A stretch of 64,000 nt of DNA from Epiperipatus broadwayi (Eukaryota; Onychophora; Udeonychophora; Euonychophora; Peripatidae), in assembly GCA_028023455.1 (NCBI GenBank), contig JAQFVV010006238.1, positions 8,669,349-8,733,348 of the forward strand, given 5' to 3'. The notes below the pieces were generated by a model. It was not told the origin of the DNA and searched no databases. It was given only the letters and a program-made list of their open reading frames with translations. The position numbers and the translations under genes are program-made. The stretch's first letter is position 1. Every line of letters begins with the position of its first letter. Shown here piece by piece: positions 39,301 through 50,552 of the stretch.

Positions 39301-39311
39301 AAAGTAATATA
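39190..39311. repeat. two adjacent AT-rich palindromes
   Basis: GCTTTTGAT (39,190-39,198) and ATCAAAAGC (39,236-39,244) bracket an AT run. Immediately after, 39,246-39,311 is a 66-bp perfect palindrome: TATATTACTTTTCAC, an AT run, then GTGAAAAGTAATATA. Both should extrude as cruciforms. They sit at the 3' end of the L1-like fragment, so they may have grown from its tail. Confidence 0.9.
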
Positions 39312-39599
39312 AATTTTATTTATTTGAAAATAAACTAAAGATATTTGGGGATATGTTTTAAAACAAATTGAATTGTGTAATATAATTATACCACTAAAAC
39401 AAATTGTTTCTACATTATCTATGACTGTAATCTACTTTTTATTTTGATTTGAGGTAAAAATGGAGTACATTCTCTGGGGGGTGGGGGGTCAAGATCTATA
39501 TACTGTGACCCAGATCTGACAGATCCAGGGCTTAAATTCCTTATTAATTGTTAGGCATCAAATTATTCACTTTTGAACTCTGCATTATATGTCACAGTA
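39312..39599. other. lead-in to the 125-bp repeat
   Basis: Includes a G-rich run (GGGGGGTGGGGGGTC, 39,475-39,490) that is rare in this AT-rich window. It may contain a decayed extra unit of the array that follows. Confidence 0.4.
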
Positions 39600-40105
39600 G
39601 TAGGCTCTTGAGTTCATAGTTCATGGATCATAGCTCAGCCATATCACTTTTGGTGTACAAACATTTTATGAATTTTTAAGCAATAAATCATTTGATTATT
39701 TATCTTGCATCATTGGTGAAAATATGGAGTAACATATTTTGGAGTTCAAGATTTCATGGATCATGGGCCAGCTCTATTGTTTCCAGTGAGCACAAACCTA
39801 TTATGAATTCCTAAACAATGAACCATTTTGCAATATTGCCCTACATTATTTGGTAACAACAGAATGTCAGACTCAGAAGGTCAAAGTTCACGGATCACAC
39901 GTATCATTTCTGACATTATTTCTTCTTATGAACTCCTGTTCAGTAAACATTTAGTTATATTTTGTTTGGTGTAATAGTAGACTGAAGGAATCTGGACATT
40001 TATAGTTCTTCTTGGATTGCACTCGATTGTGTCACTTTTGGTACTCAAACTTTTTGTGAATTCCTGAACAGTAAACATTTTGATTATATTTTTATGACTC
40101 TGATT
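39600..40105. repeat. degenerate tandem repeat, about 125 bp x 4
   Basis: Four units of about 125 bp, each with GTTCA.GGATCA, then CACTTTTGGT or a relative, then TTATGAATTCCTGAACAGTA, then AA.CATTTTGATTATATTTT. Unit identity is modest. Related words recur at 55,990-56,520. Confidence 0.7.
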
Positions 40106-40523
40106 GCAATAAATCTCTTTATAACTTTTAACAGCTTAAATATAAGTGAAATAATGTGGAGTACAGAAAACCTCCAGTGAGCAATACATAAACTAATTGT
40201 GAATTAAAACAAAATGTAGCAAAAGCTCACTTATACTAACATAGCACTTACTGGCATACTTAAATGCTGAGTCTAATTTATATATATTAATGTAATTTCA
40301 AGACAATTATAAGCAGTTCTGAAATCACTATAACTAATTAGAGGAATGGCTGAGCCTATATTTAACAACCTTTTAATATTAAATTAACTGTCAGTTAATA
40401 GATGTAAATATATAACTTTTTAAAAGCTAGGATCTAGAATAATGCTGAAGTACTGAAAATTCCAAGTGAGCTTTATATAAATTGTCAGTAAATATAATAG
40501 GTAGAATGTTCTCACCTTTACAT

Positions 40524-40690
40524 TAGCTTACACAGTGTCTAAACTCTCCATGCAATAGCACCACTCTATGCAAGCCAGAATAATAAATGGATTCCTCTGA
40601 GTAGCATTTCTGTATGGAGAGTTTAACCTTTGTGTAAACATCATGTGTAAGCATAGAAAATGGTGATTTTGTGATGTTTAGTGGTTTAAT
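40524..40690. mobile_element. FB2 element, short palindromic copy
   Basis: TAAACTCTCCATGCAATAGCA on the left is answered by GCATTTCTGTATGGAGAGTTTAA on the right, around TATGCAAGCCAGAATAATAAATGG. The right part continues with TTTGTGTAAACATCATGTGTAAGC and ATGGTGATTTTGTGATG, as in the large copy at 11,541. Confidence 0.7.
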
Positions 40691-40985
40691 TTATATTAGC
40701 TTTGACCATGTACAATCACACCATCTACTGGCATACTCTGTGTGTAATGTAAGTATGTCCATAAATGGTATGCCTATATAGGACCAAAGATAAAGTGTAA
40801 GTTGGCTGATTCGACATTTTATGTTTATTGACAGATAGTTTATGTATAACTCACTAGGGGATTTCAGTATTTCCACATTATTCCATTAATAAATTTATTT
40901 ACAAATTGACTGTTTATGGACAAATATAAGTTTCAGAATGTTTATCTGACTAATTAACAAAAAAAGAGCTAAAACCAAATACACG

Positions 40986-41083
40986 CTATCAAGCGTTGGT
41001 GGCCGAGTGGTTAGCACAGCCGCCTTACAAGCAATTGTCCCGAGTTCGCTTCCCGGCTGATGCTTTGACACATGAAAAAAAAA
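40986..41083 (+). mobile_element. SINE-A copy with near-complete tRNA-like head
   Basis: The 71-nt head (40,993-41,063) folds partly like a tRNA: acceptor GCGTTGG pairs with CTGATGC over seven pairs including three G-U, the T arm is CCGAG/TTCGCTT/CCCGG with one mismatch, and the A box is TGGCCGAGTGG as in tRNA-Ser/Leu. The D stem and anticodon stem are imperfect (loop CTTACAA), no long variable arm is present, and the copy ends TTTGACACATG plus an A-run. It is therefore a SINE head and not a functional tRNA gene. B-box function looks plausible. Confidence 0.85.
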
Positions 41084-42287
41084 CAAACAAATACATGCAA
41101 CTAGAATTTAAAGATATTTTAATTCTTCATAAATTTAAGAAACAACTTTAGAAAAATATCACAAATAACACCAGAATTGCTTTTAAATCAGCAATACACC
41201 ACTAGGGCCACATAGCCAGCATGTCTTGATGCATTGGATAATTTAGTTCAATAATAGGGCAGTGAATGTAAGAGATCATAGTCTCTTTGCATCTTTCAGT
41301 ATGCTTTTCCGAGTAATAATCACTCGATTATTTTAGCATACTGACAAATAACATGATAAAAAATATACATTTTAATTCTGCCTATTTTTTTACGAACATT
41401 TTGCCTATATTTTTATTTATCAGTTTTTTTTCCTCAGAATTATTTTTTAATACTGTGTATGTTATTTATTTATTTAATGCCGATGTTTTTGTTTTATTTG
41501 GAAGTTAATATTAGATTTACGCTCTTATATCAACTGCATGATGGCATTTATTTCAATAATCCATTAAGAGATATTTACCTTAACACTTTACAAATACAAT
41601 AAATTTTGTTCTGAAAAAAAAAAAAGTTTTAAACTATTTTTAAATAAAATATATGTTATAATAACTTGAAAGCTATTATTTTAAATAGTTTTAAATATTT
41701 ATTCAATTTTTTTTATTTATTTATATTATTATTTACAAAAAAGGACTATAGTATTCGTCCTTTTTTAAATTAAAAAGTCTTCAAAATGTGTAATAATTTT
41801 ATCACTAAATGTGTTTGGGTTTAAAAATCATCTTTATTTGCAATAGAAATTATATTATATTAACGCATCATATATAAAACAAAATAATAAAACTGGTAAT
41901 CATAAATGTACAAAAGAATCAAGAGTAAATTTAATTTACAATCATTAACAGAAATAGAAAGCTTAGAGTCATTGTTACTGGGTAGATCTTTATCATAATA
42001 ATTATGATTAGCAATTATAGTTATAAAGCAAATATCAGAAAGGAACGAGCTAAATTGAATTACCTAAGAATCTACACATGTTTATGCAGTAAGAGATTAT
42101 AAAAATACATATAACACTTGAACAAGTTATAAATAGTAATTATAGTAAATGCCGTAAGAAAACAACATAAAACTGTAAATAACACTTATACAAGTTATAA
42201 AAGTTAATTATATTTGCAATAGAAAAATTTGCTAACACTTAAAAGCATCGCTAATAACGCTAAATCAAATAAATAGAATGAGGCAGT
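41084..42287. other. AT-rich stretch with a nested hairpin
   Basis: No coding signal. 41,297-41,343 is a nested inverted repeat: CAGTATGC...GCATACTG enclosing CGAGT...ACTCG. Confidence 0.5.
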
Positions 42288-42842
42288 TTGATACTAAAAT
42301 ATTATACACATTAGATGTGATAATATGTTGGACTATTTTTATCATCTATCATTAAATGTTGAAGGTATAGAAAATATTAAACTTTATTTAAACTTTACAA
42401 ATACAAACAACTTGTTAGTAATAACACACAGACAATATGGGTTAGTAATTACACAACATTTTTTTTTAGCATAGAAGTCACACTTAAACCTTTAAATTTT
42501 TGAATATCAAATTTTGAAGCAATACTCTAATAAACGGAGCTATTCTGTCAAAAGCCTTAAAATTTGATATATGAGAATCAAAAGATGTAAATTTGGCTCC
42601 TATGCTAAAATTGTCACTGGTTAAGCCAGCAACAACTGAAACAGATTGGGTAATAATACTACACAAAACATTGTGTAATTATTAATCTATGTTGTCTATT
42701 TGTATGTTAATACTGACAAGCTGTTTGTATTTGAAAGTTTAAATAAAGTTTAATATTTTTTATATGTTCAACATTTAATTTCTGATGATGGAAATAATCC
42801 AACATATTATCACATCTAATAATATCATCATCACAAACCTTT
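42288..42842. mobile_element. FB1 palindromic element, most symmetrical copy
   Basis: Arms of about 240 bp. The outer ends TTAGATGTGATAATATGTTG (42,311) and CAACATATTATCACATCTAA (to 42,819) are exact complements; weaker symmetry extends a little beyond. Next come TTAAACTTTATTTAAACTTT and its complement. The inner parts carry ACTCTAATAAACGGAGCTATT (D-arm complement, minus), CTGTCAAAAGCC at the centre, and GTCACTGGTTAAGCCAGCAA on the right. The right arm has lost its D-arm. A minus-strand ORF at 42,484-42,666 is chance. Confidence 0.85.
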
Positions 42843-43372
42843 AGGCAATTAAACATTTTGCTTTAATACCATTAACATCATATCATTTTAAAGCCTTAAT
42901 TAATATGAATATAAAAACAATGCTATTCATTCTATGCTAGAGCCATCTGCTATAATTTTGAGTATTCAATGAATATATGAAAATATAGTGCTAATTATCT
43001 CCAGATCAGATATTCATTTTTGCTTGCATCAGTAAGGAATGGATTTCAAAGCGGTAACAAATATATTTATGTATCGATACTAGCTATATTTTATTTCTTT
43101 ATACAATACAAAATAAACGAGTTTAAAAGGCCACTGATGGTGCATAATTGTGTTAGTTTTAGCTTTAATCTTAAATCCTCATTGGTGAAGACTAAAACCA
43201 AAAAACGATTTGGGAATGTGGATAGTTTAGTTGTAAATCATTTAACATGATTACTTAAGTCTACATTAGTAGAGTAAAAATAATTTGGTTAATAATGAGA
43301 ATAGTAGCAGAATATGATGATGATGATGATAATAACAACAACAACATTTACTTAACATTTTAAAATTATTAT

Positions 43373-43473
43373 TTTTTTCCATGTGTCATAGCATCAGCCA
43401 GGAAGCAAACCCACTAACCCGGGACAACTGCTTATAAGGCAGCTATGCTGACCACTCGACCACCAAAGCTTGA
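43373..43473 (-). mobile_element. SINE-A copy (minus)
   Basis: Minus-strand reading gives GGTGGTCGAGTGGTCAGCAT (A box), CTGCCTTATAAGCAG (a 4-bp anticodon-like stem around CTTATAA), GTCCCGGG and a B-box region damaged by a GTTAGTGGGTTTGC insertion, then GATGCTATGACACATGG and an A-run. It belongs to the 40,986 and 47,144 subgroup. Confidence 0.82.
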
Positions 43474-46289
43474 CAACATTTAAAATTATTTGTCATAAGA
43501 GAAACTGCAAATACAAATTTTAAGATTAAGAATTCACCTTAATTTATATAGACAGTGCTAGTCAAAATAAAAACAACCATAAATCTAAAGAACCATTTTT
43601 TTGCATACAGAAGTCATTAGCTTAAGCTTGATCTAATTATTGTTTTATCTATTATATTTATTTAATTATACTTAAAGTTTTTAATTATCTGTTGTGTAAG
43701 TATACATGTGCATAAATGGTTTAGGGAAGTAATAAAACAACAGTATCAGGAGGTTAGGATCCCTTGACTGAAGTTCAACATTTCCATTGCTGGAAATGTC
43801 GCATAACTACAGAAGTGGCAAACTATATGAATATTTAAATTTTATTATTCTTGAAAGTACTCTTAACTCATATTGTTTCTCTATAAATTGTAAACAAATC
43901 TAGAAAGCTAGTAGTTAGGACATATATATTTCATAACTTTGAAATTGGATTAAACCAAGATGGATATTTTCTTTCAAGTCTCCATACCCATATGTAAACA
44001 TACCATCATTTAATTAATGTTTAATAAATGGTTATCTTTCTACAAACATCTACAGGGTAGCATGTTCTTGATTAATGCATGTTTATTGCCTAAGTGTTAA
44101 TGCACTACTTATAATACAAAGCTATACCATTGGTGTCATGCAATATTCATAACCGATGAAGAAGTAATGATGTTGATATAAGCAGTAAACGTATACGTTA
44201 TTTTTACCTTCAATACAATAAAGAAGCATAACCATGGTTGAGTCAAAAAATTGTGTAATAAGTTATATATTTCTTTAGTAAATTATAAATGTCTTGAGAA
44301 ATTCTATGAGTTTGATCTGGGGTACAATTGAAATAAAACTTGGAAGACTTTGCATTTGTTTCCAAGCAAGTTTATTTTTTTAAGTAACTAATTCAAAGCC
44401 AACTTACAGTAGCTTTTTAATTATTGCTTGATAAATGGATATCAAGCTATTACTAGCTAGAGTCTAGCCTTAATTTCCTATACTTTGCCAAACAAAAGTC
44501 AACCTATTGCCACATGATCTAAGAACAAACAGGTTAGCATAATAATTCTGTTTGATATAAAGGTAGCTTTTAATTGTGTTTTTGAGAACCTCTAATAAGA
44601 TCAATTAGATGGATATTTTTTTTAAAAAATGTCCAATAAAAATTTACCAAATTATTGAACCAAGTTTTATTCTAAGCACAGACTTATGTATAAAATTGTT
44701 TTTAATAAAATCAAGAATCAACACTTTTTAATTCTAAAAATCATTTTAAATTAAACACGTTTTCAAGTTCTCAATGTTTTAAAATCATGATGAGTGAAAG
44801 TCACTCACAAATTATGTGAAAGTAGATGGATTAGTGTATAGTTATAATATGGTAAAGTTTGAGAGAATGGATGAAATAATAAAAATTTAATACATTTTCA
44901 ATTCAATGACTACCTACTCTTCTACAAGATATTTAAATGGAGTAGAAAGCAGTTTCTACATTACAAGAGAGAATCATAAATCATATAGAAATTATAACAA
45001 CCAGTATAGAAATTCAGATGTTTAATGTCCCTAGGCTCACTTGAAGGATGAAGTTTGTTCAATAAATGCAGACAGACAGAGAGAGAGAGAGAGAGCTCTG
45101 CGTCTTTGCACCAGTAAGTTAAGAACTTTCTGTATTACATTTATAGAATCTGGCTTAAAACAATATGACAATAATTGTATAGAAAATTTTGAGTGACATT
45201 GATTCCTATCATATTAAATTTATTGCAGTAAGCTTTATTTACATTTACCAAGACATGGGATGGTATTTCTTTTTGCAAAATCAAAATTAGATTATTTTGT
45301 AAGTTTGCTGGGTGAATATTTATAACATTATGTTTCATTGTGTCATATAGAAAGCTATTTTTATTCTTTAATATTTTGAGTTTTAGTATTTCTTTTTGAT
45401 TTTCAATACTTTTGAGGAATTTCCATCGAAGTAAGGACTTTAGAGCTAGTAGAAGTACAACTTTCCATCATGAGACATAATTTTGGATGTAATGAAGATC
45501 TAAACATCGATTTTCAGATATCTAGTTCATGACCAACTTAGTAAATTATCCAATGTAGTAAATGAGTGAGTTATATAATAAAGATAAATGTGAGTTGAAC
45601 GTATAAATGTCTATCTACATAATGGGTGTAAAATAAAAAAAATCCAATTCTAATATGATATACTCCTCATCATTTGAAATTAAGTGTCATGCTTTTTATA
45701 CAGTCTTACTACATTGTTATTTGTACTAACTTCATGATTAGACATTTAATTTATGCAAGTTTTACTAGAAAATAATTGTAATACACCCTATAGCATTGAA
45801 GTGAAATGTCATCCTCCTGCAGAAACTGAATCCATAATTAATTTTATTACCATTACTAATGAACCCGTAGCTTAAAAAATTTGCTCTACATTAAAACACT
45901 GCTATAAAATATTCATGCTAAAGAACAACATATTTGGGTGATAAAAGTTAAGAATTTAATGCCTTTGATTATCAGAGAGTAAAGGTGAACACTCACTTTG
46001 GGTTGTTTGTAAGCCTTATTTAGTTTATCATTATTCTTTTGATAGTTAATACTTCCAATCATAGTTGTTTTGTTGCTTCTAATTTTTTTTATTAATATCT
46101 CTTAATTCTTCTGCAAGTGAAGAATTACTTAAATATAGTTTTATTATCTTCCCAATGTTGTTGATATTTTTTTCAGCTTTAGTTTTAATTATTTTTGCAA
46201 AATATTTACTTCTTTTTATATTTTTCACAATAATTGTATTTTATTCAATGGTTTTACAGTAGAAATGAACACAATTGTATTTTATTGAT
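43474..46289. other. AT-rich stretch without a recognised gene
   Basis: About 2.8 kb. A possible retroelement tail lies at 44,130-44,240 (see findings). A GA tract sits at 45,078-45,095. Translation near 44,550 gives FDIKVAFNCVFENL, vaguely like a reverse-transcriptase motif A, but nothing around it supports a LINE. Confidence 0.4.
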
Positions 46290-46317
46290 CTGAAGAATAC
46301 TGCTAGACAGTCAAAAC
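46290..46317 (+). ncRNA. hammerhead-like core, probable retroelement tail
   Basis: CTGAAGA (46,290-46,296) is followed by a 4-bp stem ACTG/CAGT with loop CTAGA, then CAAAAC where a hammerhead would have CGAAAC. Text downstream (TAAATTAAATAAAAACATTG) looks like a 3' terminus. The layout matches fossil hammerhead motifs found at the ends of Penelope-like and other retroelements. The core A of GAAA is replaced and stems I and III are not evident, so self-cleavage is unlikely. Confidence 0.4.
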
Positions 46318-47143
46318 TGCCCAATATGTAAATTAAATAAAAACATTGCAAAGAATGTAAAAAAGGAATAAATATTTTATATAAATTTATTAATTTTGTT
46401 ATATTTACAATGTTTTTTCTTTAACTTAGGATTGCTATTTTTACTTTTGGACATTACTACATATTTCAGTTGTTACTACTTTTTTTCTTTTCTGAGCCAA
46501 TGTAATATCTGGTAAAATAAAAACAATACTCACACCACCACTATATGCATGATTATGATATAGTAAATATACTGAAAGCATGCTAGGAAGTCCTAAAGCT
46601 AAATATTAAAAATGACTACCTTTTCTGTGAGTATTTTTCAATTTACCAGACAGAACATTAGCAGTTTAAATCCTGTTTTACAAAATCTTTATTAATATAA
46701 GAATTCATATCAATTACTCATTATGCAATCATTTGCTTTACATTACTATATTCACATATCACCAGAATCTTTATATTTAATTTGTAATATAAATCTGTCT
46801 ACAAAATTATTTTAATAAATCAATGTAAACTACATTTAAATACAACCCTGATATAATTTACAATCTATAAGCTAGTCATGGAAAACAAATAAAACTGTAC
46901 TGCATAGAATTATTCCTTATACATTACAGAAATTGTGTAACATTTTATGTTATAATAATCCTGGATCAGTAATATTGGTTTGTACAGTTAAAACCAAAAT
47001 ATGCAGATTTTAAATTGGTGTCAGATCTCTAGATTTATATAAGCGATTTGACTTTGATTCAAAACATTATGATTTTGATTGTAAAAAGAAAAGGAAGCAA
47101 ATTATAGCTGGTGCTAAAAAGTGCATTATATCAATAAAAATTA
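46318..47143. other. AT-rich stretch without recognised features
   Basis: No supported feature. Confidence 0.5.
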
Positions 47144-47258
47144 GTCTTGCATTGGTGGTCAAGAGGTCAGTGCGACTGCTTTGCACTTGCAGGCAGTTGC
47201 CCGGGTTGCGGGTTCGCGTCCCGGCCGATGCTATGACACTTAAAAAAAAAAAAAAAAA
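47144..47258 (+). mobile_element. SINE-A copy, best preserved 3' end
   Basis: The tRNA-like head at 47,149-47,231 has acceptor GCATTGG paired with CCGATGC over seven pairs (one G-U), a T arm GCGGG/TTCGCGT/CCCGG with four of five pairs, and an A box TGGTCAAGAGGTCAGTGCG. A 12-nt insertion (GGCAGTTGCCCG region) lengthens the variable region. It ends CTATGACACTT and an uninterrupted A-run of about 18. The clean tail and intact B box make this the youngest-looking SINE here. Confidence 0.85.
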
Positions 47259-47499
47259 AAATTCAGGTGAACTTGATATAACATCACTACACTGGGGGTA
47301 TTGATAGAAAAATACCATTTAGAACCTTCCAAAGCACTATCATCTCACATCTTTTGATTACTCATGCTTACCTTTGGTGGCAAAATAGATTTGTTAAAAA
47401 TCCTAAAACAAAGAACTAAATAAACCATATATAATATTTAAAGCAAACTAAATATGTTAGGTCCAAAAAATAATTAAATAAAAGTAAAATGATTAAATA

Positions 47500-48375
47500 T
47501 ATTTTACTATATTAAATTTCATTTAAATATTAAACTATTTCCACCATCTAATATTAAGTATTGAATATCTAGAAAAATGTAACTTTATTTAAATATTCCA
47601 AATACATTCAAGTGTTAGTAAAAACATACATATTAGAATACAGACAACTAGAAGAGATCAAAAACACAATGTATGGGTAAGAGAACAAACAGATGTTACT
47701 GACCTCATTGAAAAAATTAAAAGACTGAAGTGGAGTTGGGCTGGACATATTGCTAGAAGAGATGATAATAGATGGACAATTGCAATTTTAAACTGGATTT
47801 CAAGAGATTGTAAAAGACCCAGAAAGAGACCACATGTGAGATGGATGGATGAAATAAGAAAGTGTGCAGGTGTGATGTGAAGAAGAGAAGCTAAAGATTG
47901 GAAAAGATGGATTAAACTTGGAGAATCTTCATCCTGCAGTGGATTGATAATGGTTAATGATGATGATGATGATAATGATGATACAGACAATGTTATAAGA
48001 GATATTATTCTCTTCTCTTTTTAGGTATTGCTGTTTTGACCAGTGATAGTACTATCATGGGAATCAAATGTGGATCCTTAGATTCTTGATTGTTGAATTT
48101 TAAAATAATTCTCTAACCAAATGAGCCTTTGATTATAGTAATACATTTAAATACATTATTCAAGAATTGAAGGATTCAAGTTCAATTTCCAAGCTAGTAT
48201 TGACACTAGTTAAGCCAGCAACACCTGAAGAAAAGAGATGAATACTATTTGAAACATTGTGAATATACTAACCTGTGTGCAATTTTTTTTTAAAGGCAGT
48301 CAATACTTACTATTAGGTAATGGAAATAGTCCAATATATAAATACAACTAAAATATTATCAACACAAACTTTTCA
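47500..48375. mobile_element. FB1 palindromic element split by LINE-A
   Basis: Left arm from AAACTATTTCCACCATCTAA (47,523) to 47,647 and again from 47,991, then the centre and right arm to GGAAATAGTCCAATATAT (48,335) and a short tail. The left half retains the full D-arm complement TCTCTAACCAAATGAGCC (48,110), and the centre is TTTGATTATAG. A LINE-A 3' piece interrupts the left arm. Joined, the two pieces match the left arm of other copies, which proves the insertion order. Confidence 0.85.
47648..47980 (+). mobile_element. LINE-A 3' insertion with 10-bp target duplication
   Basis: Frame reads VRKQTDVTDLIEKIKRLKW, then SWAGHIARRDDNRWTIAILN, then RDCKRPRKRPHVRWMDEIRK, then a stop in place of a Trp, then REAKDWKRWIKLGE and a damaged end, with a TGATGATGATGATAATGATG tail. 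The copy is 5'-truncated and nearly intact over its length, the least decayed LINE-A here. ATACAGACAA lies at both 47,638-47,647 and 47,981-47,990, a perfect target-site duplication. Minus-strand ORF 47,658-47,990 is an antisense shadow. Confidence 0.92.
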
Positions 48376-49059
48376 GAAAAACACTAACATTTGCTCCTTT
48401 TAGTATAAACCTCAATTTCTCTTTTAAGCACTAAGAATTATACTTTGAAATCATCAACATAATTTTCTATATTACTTATTAATTTTTCAACCTTTGATAA
48501 TCTGTAATAATCTTTCAATTTATGCTCAGTTCTGTATACATTGGCTACTTTTTGTGATATAGTTTTTTCATCGATTTACTTATTTTTTGTATTTTATTTA
48601 TTTATTTTGGAGAAGTTTTTGATTTTTTTGTTGATTGAATTTTTCTTTATCTATACCCAAACTGTACATAGATCTTCTCTTCATTGTTCAAATCTCAGTT
48701 TATCTTTCTTATTGCTAAATCCAAATATGAATGAATTCCATAACTTCTATGAAATAGCACTAAAAGTAAATATTCCAAATTGAGCTTTATATGAGGGTAT
48801 TTAAGATCACTAGTAGCATTTAGTGATCCCTGTTTCTATAACTCTTTACAATATACATCACACTAGATGAGAAAACTGCTTTTAACATATATTGTATGAG
48901 GTAAAAATTGGTTTGTTATAAATAACATTTCTAACCATGAATATAAATTCCTATTATTAGTAAAGAATTGAGAATACTAAACTATATAGTTACTGACTTG
49001 GAATGAGATTTATGCAAATGTTCAAGCATGTACGCTTGAATTCAAAATTTTGGGTGTTT
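48376..49059. other. AT-rich stretch without recognised features
   Basis: The 80-codon ORF at 48,541 is hydrophobic and low-complexity with no known domain; I do not call it a gene. Confidence 0.45.
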
Positions 49060-49405
49060 TAAATTTTCAGACGGATAACTTGAAGAATAAAATGGAGTTA
49101 AAGGCAATAGCCAGAAATTGATCTAGAATGACTATTAAACAGGTATTAGTGAAATCTTACAATGAAATTAAAGATTGGAACAGAGCTGTTATGAAAACAT
49201 TAGCAGCAGAAATAGTAAATGATGGAGAGTTAAAATCTTGATGTGGAACCAAGAAGCTAAATGTTTAGGAAAAGTCCATATAAAGAATAGATAGGTGAGA
49301 TAAGAAAGACGAAAATGTGAATTAGAGAAACTAAATAAACATGGAGAGTTCTTCATATTACAATGACGATCAATATTGTTTGCAAGCGATGATGTTGATG
49401 TATAA
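49060..49405 (+). mobile_element. possible very old LINE 3' end
   Basis: Frames give VLVKSYNEIKDWNRAVMK, then a basic RRKCELEKLNKHGEF-like block ending ILQ and a GATGATGTTGATG tail. The ending parallels the LINE-A GESFILQ plus GATGAT tail. Similarity is weak. Confidence 0.3.
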
Positions 49406-49761
49406 AGTTATAGAAATAAAATAGTAACATAATAGCTTTTAACTTTCCTATTAAAATTACTTTTAATTATTAAAGAAAAATAGTAGGTTTATTCATTTGA
49501 GCAGTATTTTATAATAAAATAGTTTTATTAATAATCAATAACATTTATACATAGTTTATTTTTAGCCTTCTTTTAACCGTTTCTTAAGAGGATAAAGAAA
49601 AACTGAAAATGAAAGTAATTGCTATATTGCATTAGGAAACAGATAATAGAAAATTCTTGCAAAAATATAAATAGTGAATGCTGTATTTTCTTTTAACATA
49701 TTTAGAGTATTCATAAATAGATTATGCAAACGATAGAAACTAGTTAATTAGTTTCTGTCTT

Positions 49762-49999
49762 AAAAAATAGAAGGCTTACAATTTATTTGACATTATCATC
49801 ATCATCATCACTTGCAAACATATATGGGCATTCCAATTCCAAAAAATAGAAGGCTTACAATTTATTTGACATTATCATCATCATCATCACTTGCAAACAT
49901 ATATGGGCATTCCAATTCCAAAAAAATAGAAGGCTTACAATTTACTTGACATTATCATCATCATCATCACTTGCAAACATATATGGGCATTTCAATTCC
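49762..49999. repeat. 79-bp unit repeated three times
   Basis: Units at 49,762-49,840, 49,841-49,919 and 49,920-49,999 are almost identical: AAAAAATAGAAGGCTTACAA, ATTATCATCATCATCATCAC, TTGCAAACATATATGGGCAT, TCCAATTCC. Only three substitutions or indels separate them, so the triplication is recent. It abuts the compound microsatellite that follows. Confidence 0.95.
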
Positions 50000-50020
50000 A
50001 AGTTAAAAAAGAGAAACAGA

Positions 50021-50296
<276 letters not shown>

Positions 50297-50552
50297 GAAC
50301 ATGAGATGAGTTTTGTGATGACTATACAAACTACTTTGGGATCCACAAATTTATCCACATATAGAATACTGGAAATTTACCAGGATACCCACATATTTCA
50401 TGGTCAATTTTTAATCAATTATTCTCAAGTACCAATAAAATATTTCATAACATTTACTGCATACTTATAATACATTTTTTCCAGGTTTTATTATTTCTCT
50501 GCACTGATACAACATGTATTATATTCTAAATATTGAATTGGTACAGATAACA

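Noticed and set aside
40993-41063. Functional tRNA-Ser/Leu or tRNA-Val gene
   Set aside because: D and anticodon stems are imperfect, there is no long variable arm, and the sequence is the head of a dispersed poly(A)-tailed family.
44520-44640. Reverse transcriptase motif A (FDIKVAFNC)
   Set aside because: No other motif lies at the right distance in any frame.
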